Of a stretch of DNA of 55,052 bases, positions 54,980-55,052 are shown one piece after another. Under the pieces are notes generated by a model that saw only the letters and a program-made list of their open reading frames with translations, was not told the DNA's origin and ran no database searches. The stretch is from Ruminococcus sp. AF46-10NS (GTDB lineage: Bacteria > Bacillota > Clostridia > Lachnospirales > Lachnospiraceae). The stretch covers positions 1-55,052 of the forward strand of contig NZ_QRNF01000025.1 of the NCBI RefSeq assembly GCF_003474435.1, in the 5' to 3' direction. Each line of letters begins with the position of its first letter. The stretch's first letter is position 1. The position numbers and the translations under genes were made by a program.

Positions 54980-55052
54980 ATTAGAATTTTCACTTTAGTT
55001 TTTTGTTAATATTGTGATATAATAAAATTTTATATAAATGGAATAAAAAATT

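Noticed and set aside
1..55052. CRISPR arrays, toxin-antitoxin pairs, restriction or other defence systems
   Set aside because: No regularly spaced repeats and no recognisable defence proteins on either strand.

Overview
The window looks like chromosomal DNA of a spore-forming, anaerobic Bacillota of the class Clostridia, most likely Lachnospiraceae (Blautia-like). This is inferred from gene content and protein flavour, not from a search: type III glutamine synthetase, a spoVA sporulation cluster, the MurT/GatD pair, a crh-type HPr beside whiA/rapZ, an L17 with an internal insert, and a membrane pyrophosphatase. There is no 16S gene, CRISPR array, transposase or phage gene.

Layout. 1-6.2 kb: a MoxR ATPase/VWA protein pair, type III glutamine synthetase and a lipid kinase, all on the minus strand. 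6.4-6.74 kb: four tRNA genes made of a duplicated Val-Met unit. 6.9-11.7 kb: purL and a divergent LysR gene. 11.8-14.2 kb: an operon of a 75-aa protein, a His-rich CsoR-like regulator and an Mrp ATPase, divergent from xpt. 14.3-19.4 kb: one minus-strand operon, read as a 51-aa ORF, a GDPD-family phosphodiesterase, murT, gatD, a WYL-family regulator lacking its core domain, and a sugar-binding-type lipoprotein.

19.7-43.9 kb holds the S10-spc-alpha ribosomal superoperon, all on the minus strand, from rpsJ (S10, promoter near 44.13 kb, long folded leader) down to rplQ (L17). It is cut between infA and rpmJ by about 8 kb of accessory DNA: a DUF1275 membrane protein, a trehalose cassette (treC, treP, treR), a sodium:neurotransmitter-type symporter and a small lipoprotein. 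The cut is transcriptionally clean: infA is followed by a terminator, and rpmJ has its own consensus promoter. This split superoperon is the most striking arrangement in the window. A 309-nt folded spacer precedes rpsM and a 220-nt folded leader precedes rpsJ; both are candidate autoregulatory RNAs.

44.2-49.4 kb: a membrane protein that resembles a SipW-type signal peptidase without its catalytic motif, then the tcdA-murB-rapZ-whiA-crh operon, whose HPr-like protein has Glu in place of His15. 49.6-52.75 kb: a plus-strand spoVA operon in the permuted order AB-AC-AD-AE-AA. 52.9-54.9 kb: membrane pyrophosphatase hppA.

Five genes (lysR, treP, rplB, whiA, tcdA) are each broken by a single-base indel, mostly in short homopolymers. 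Because rplB is essential, at least some of these are probably sequence errors and not true pseudogenes. They are annotated here as whole genes with the break position given.
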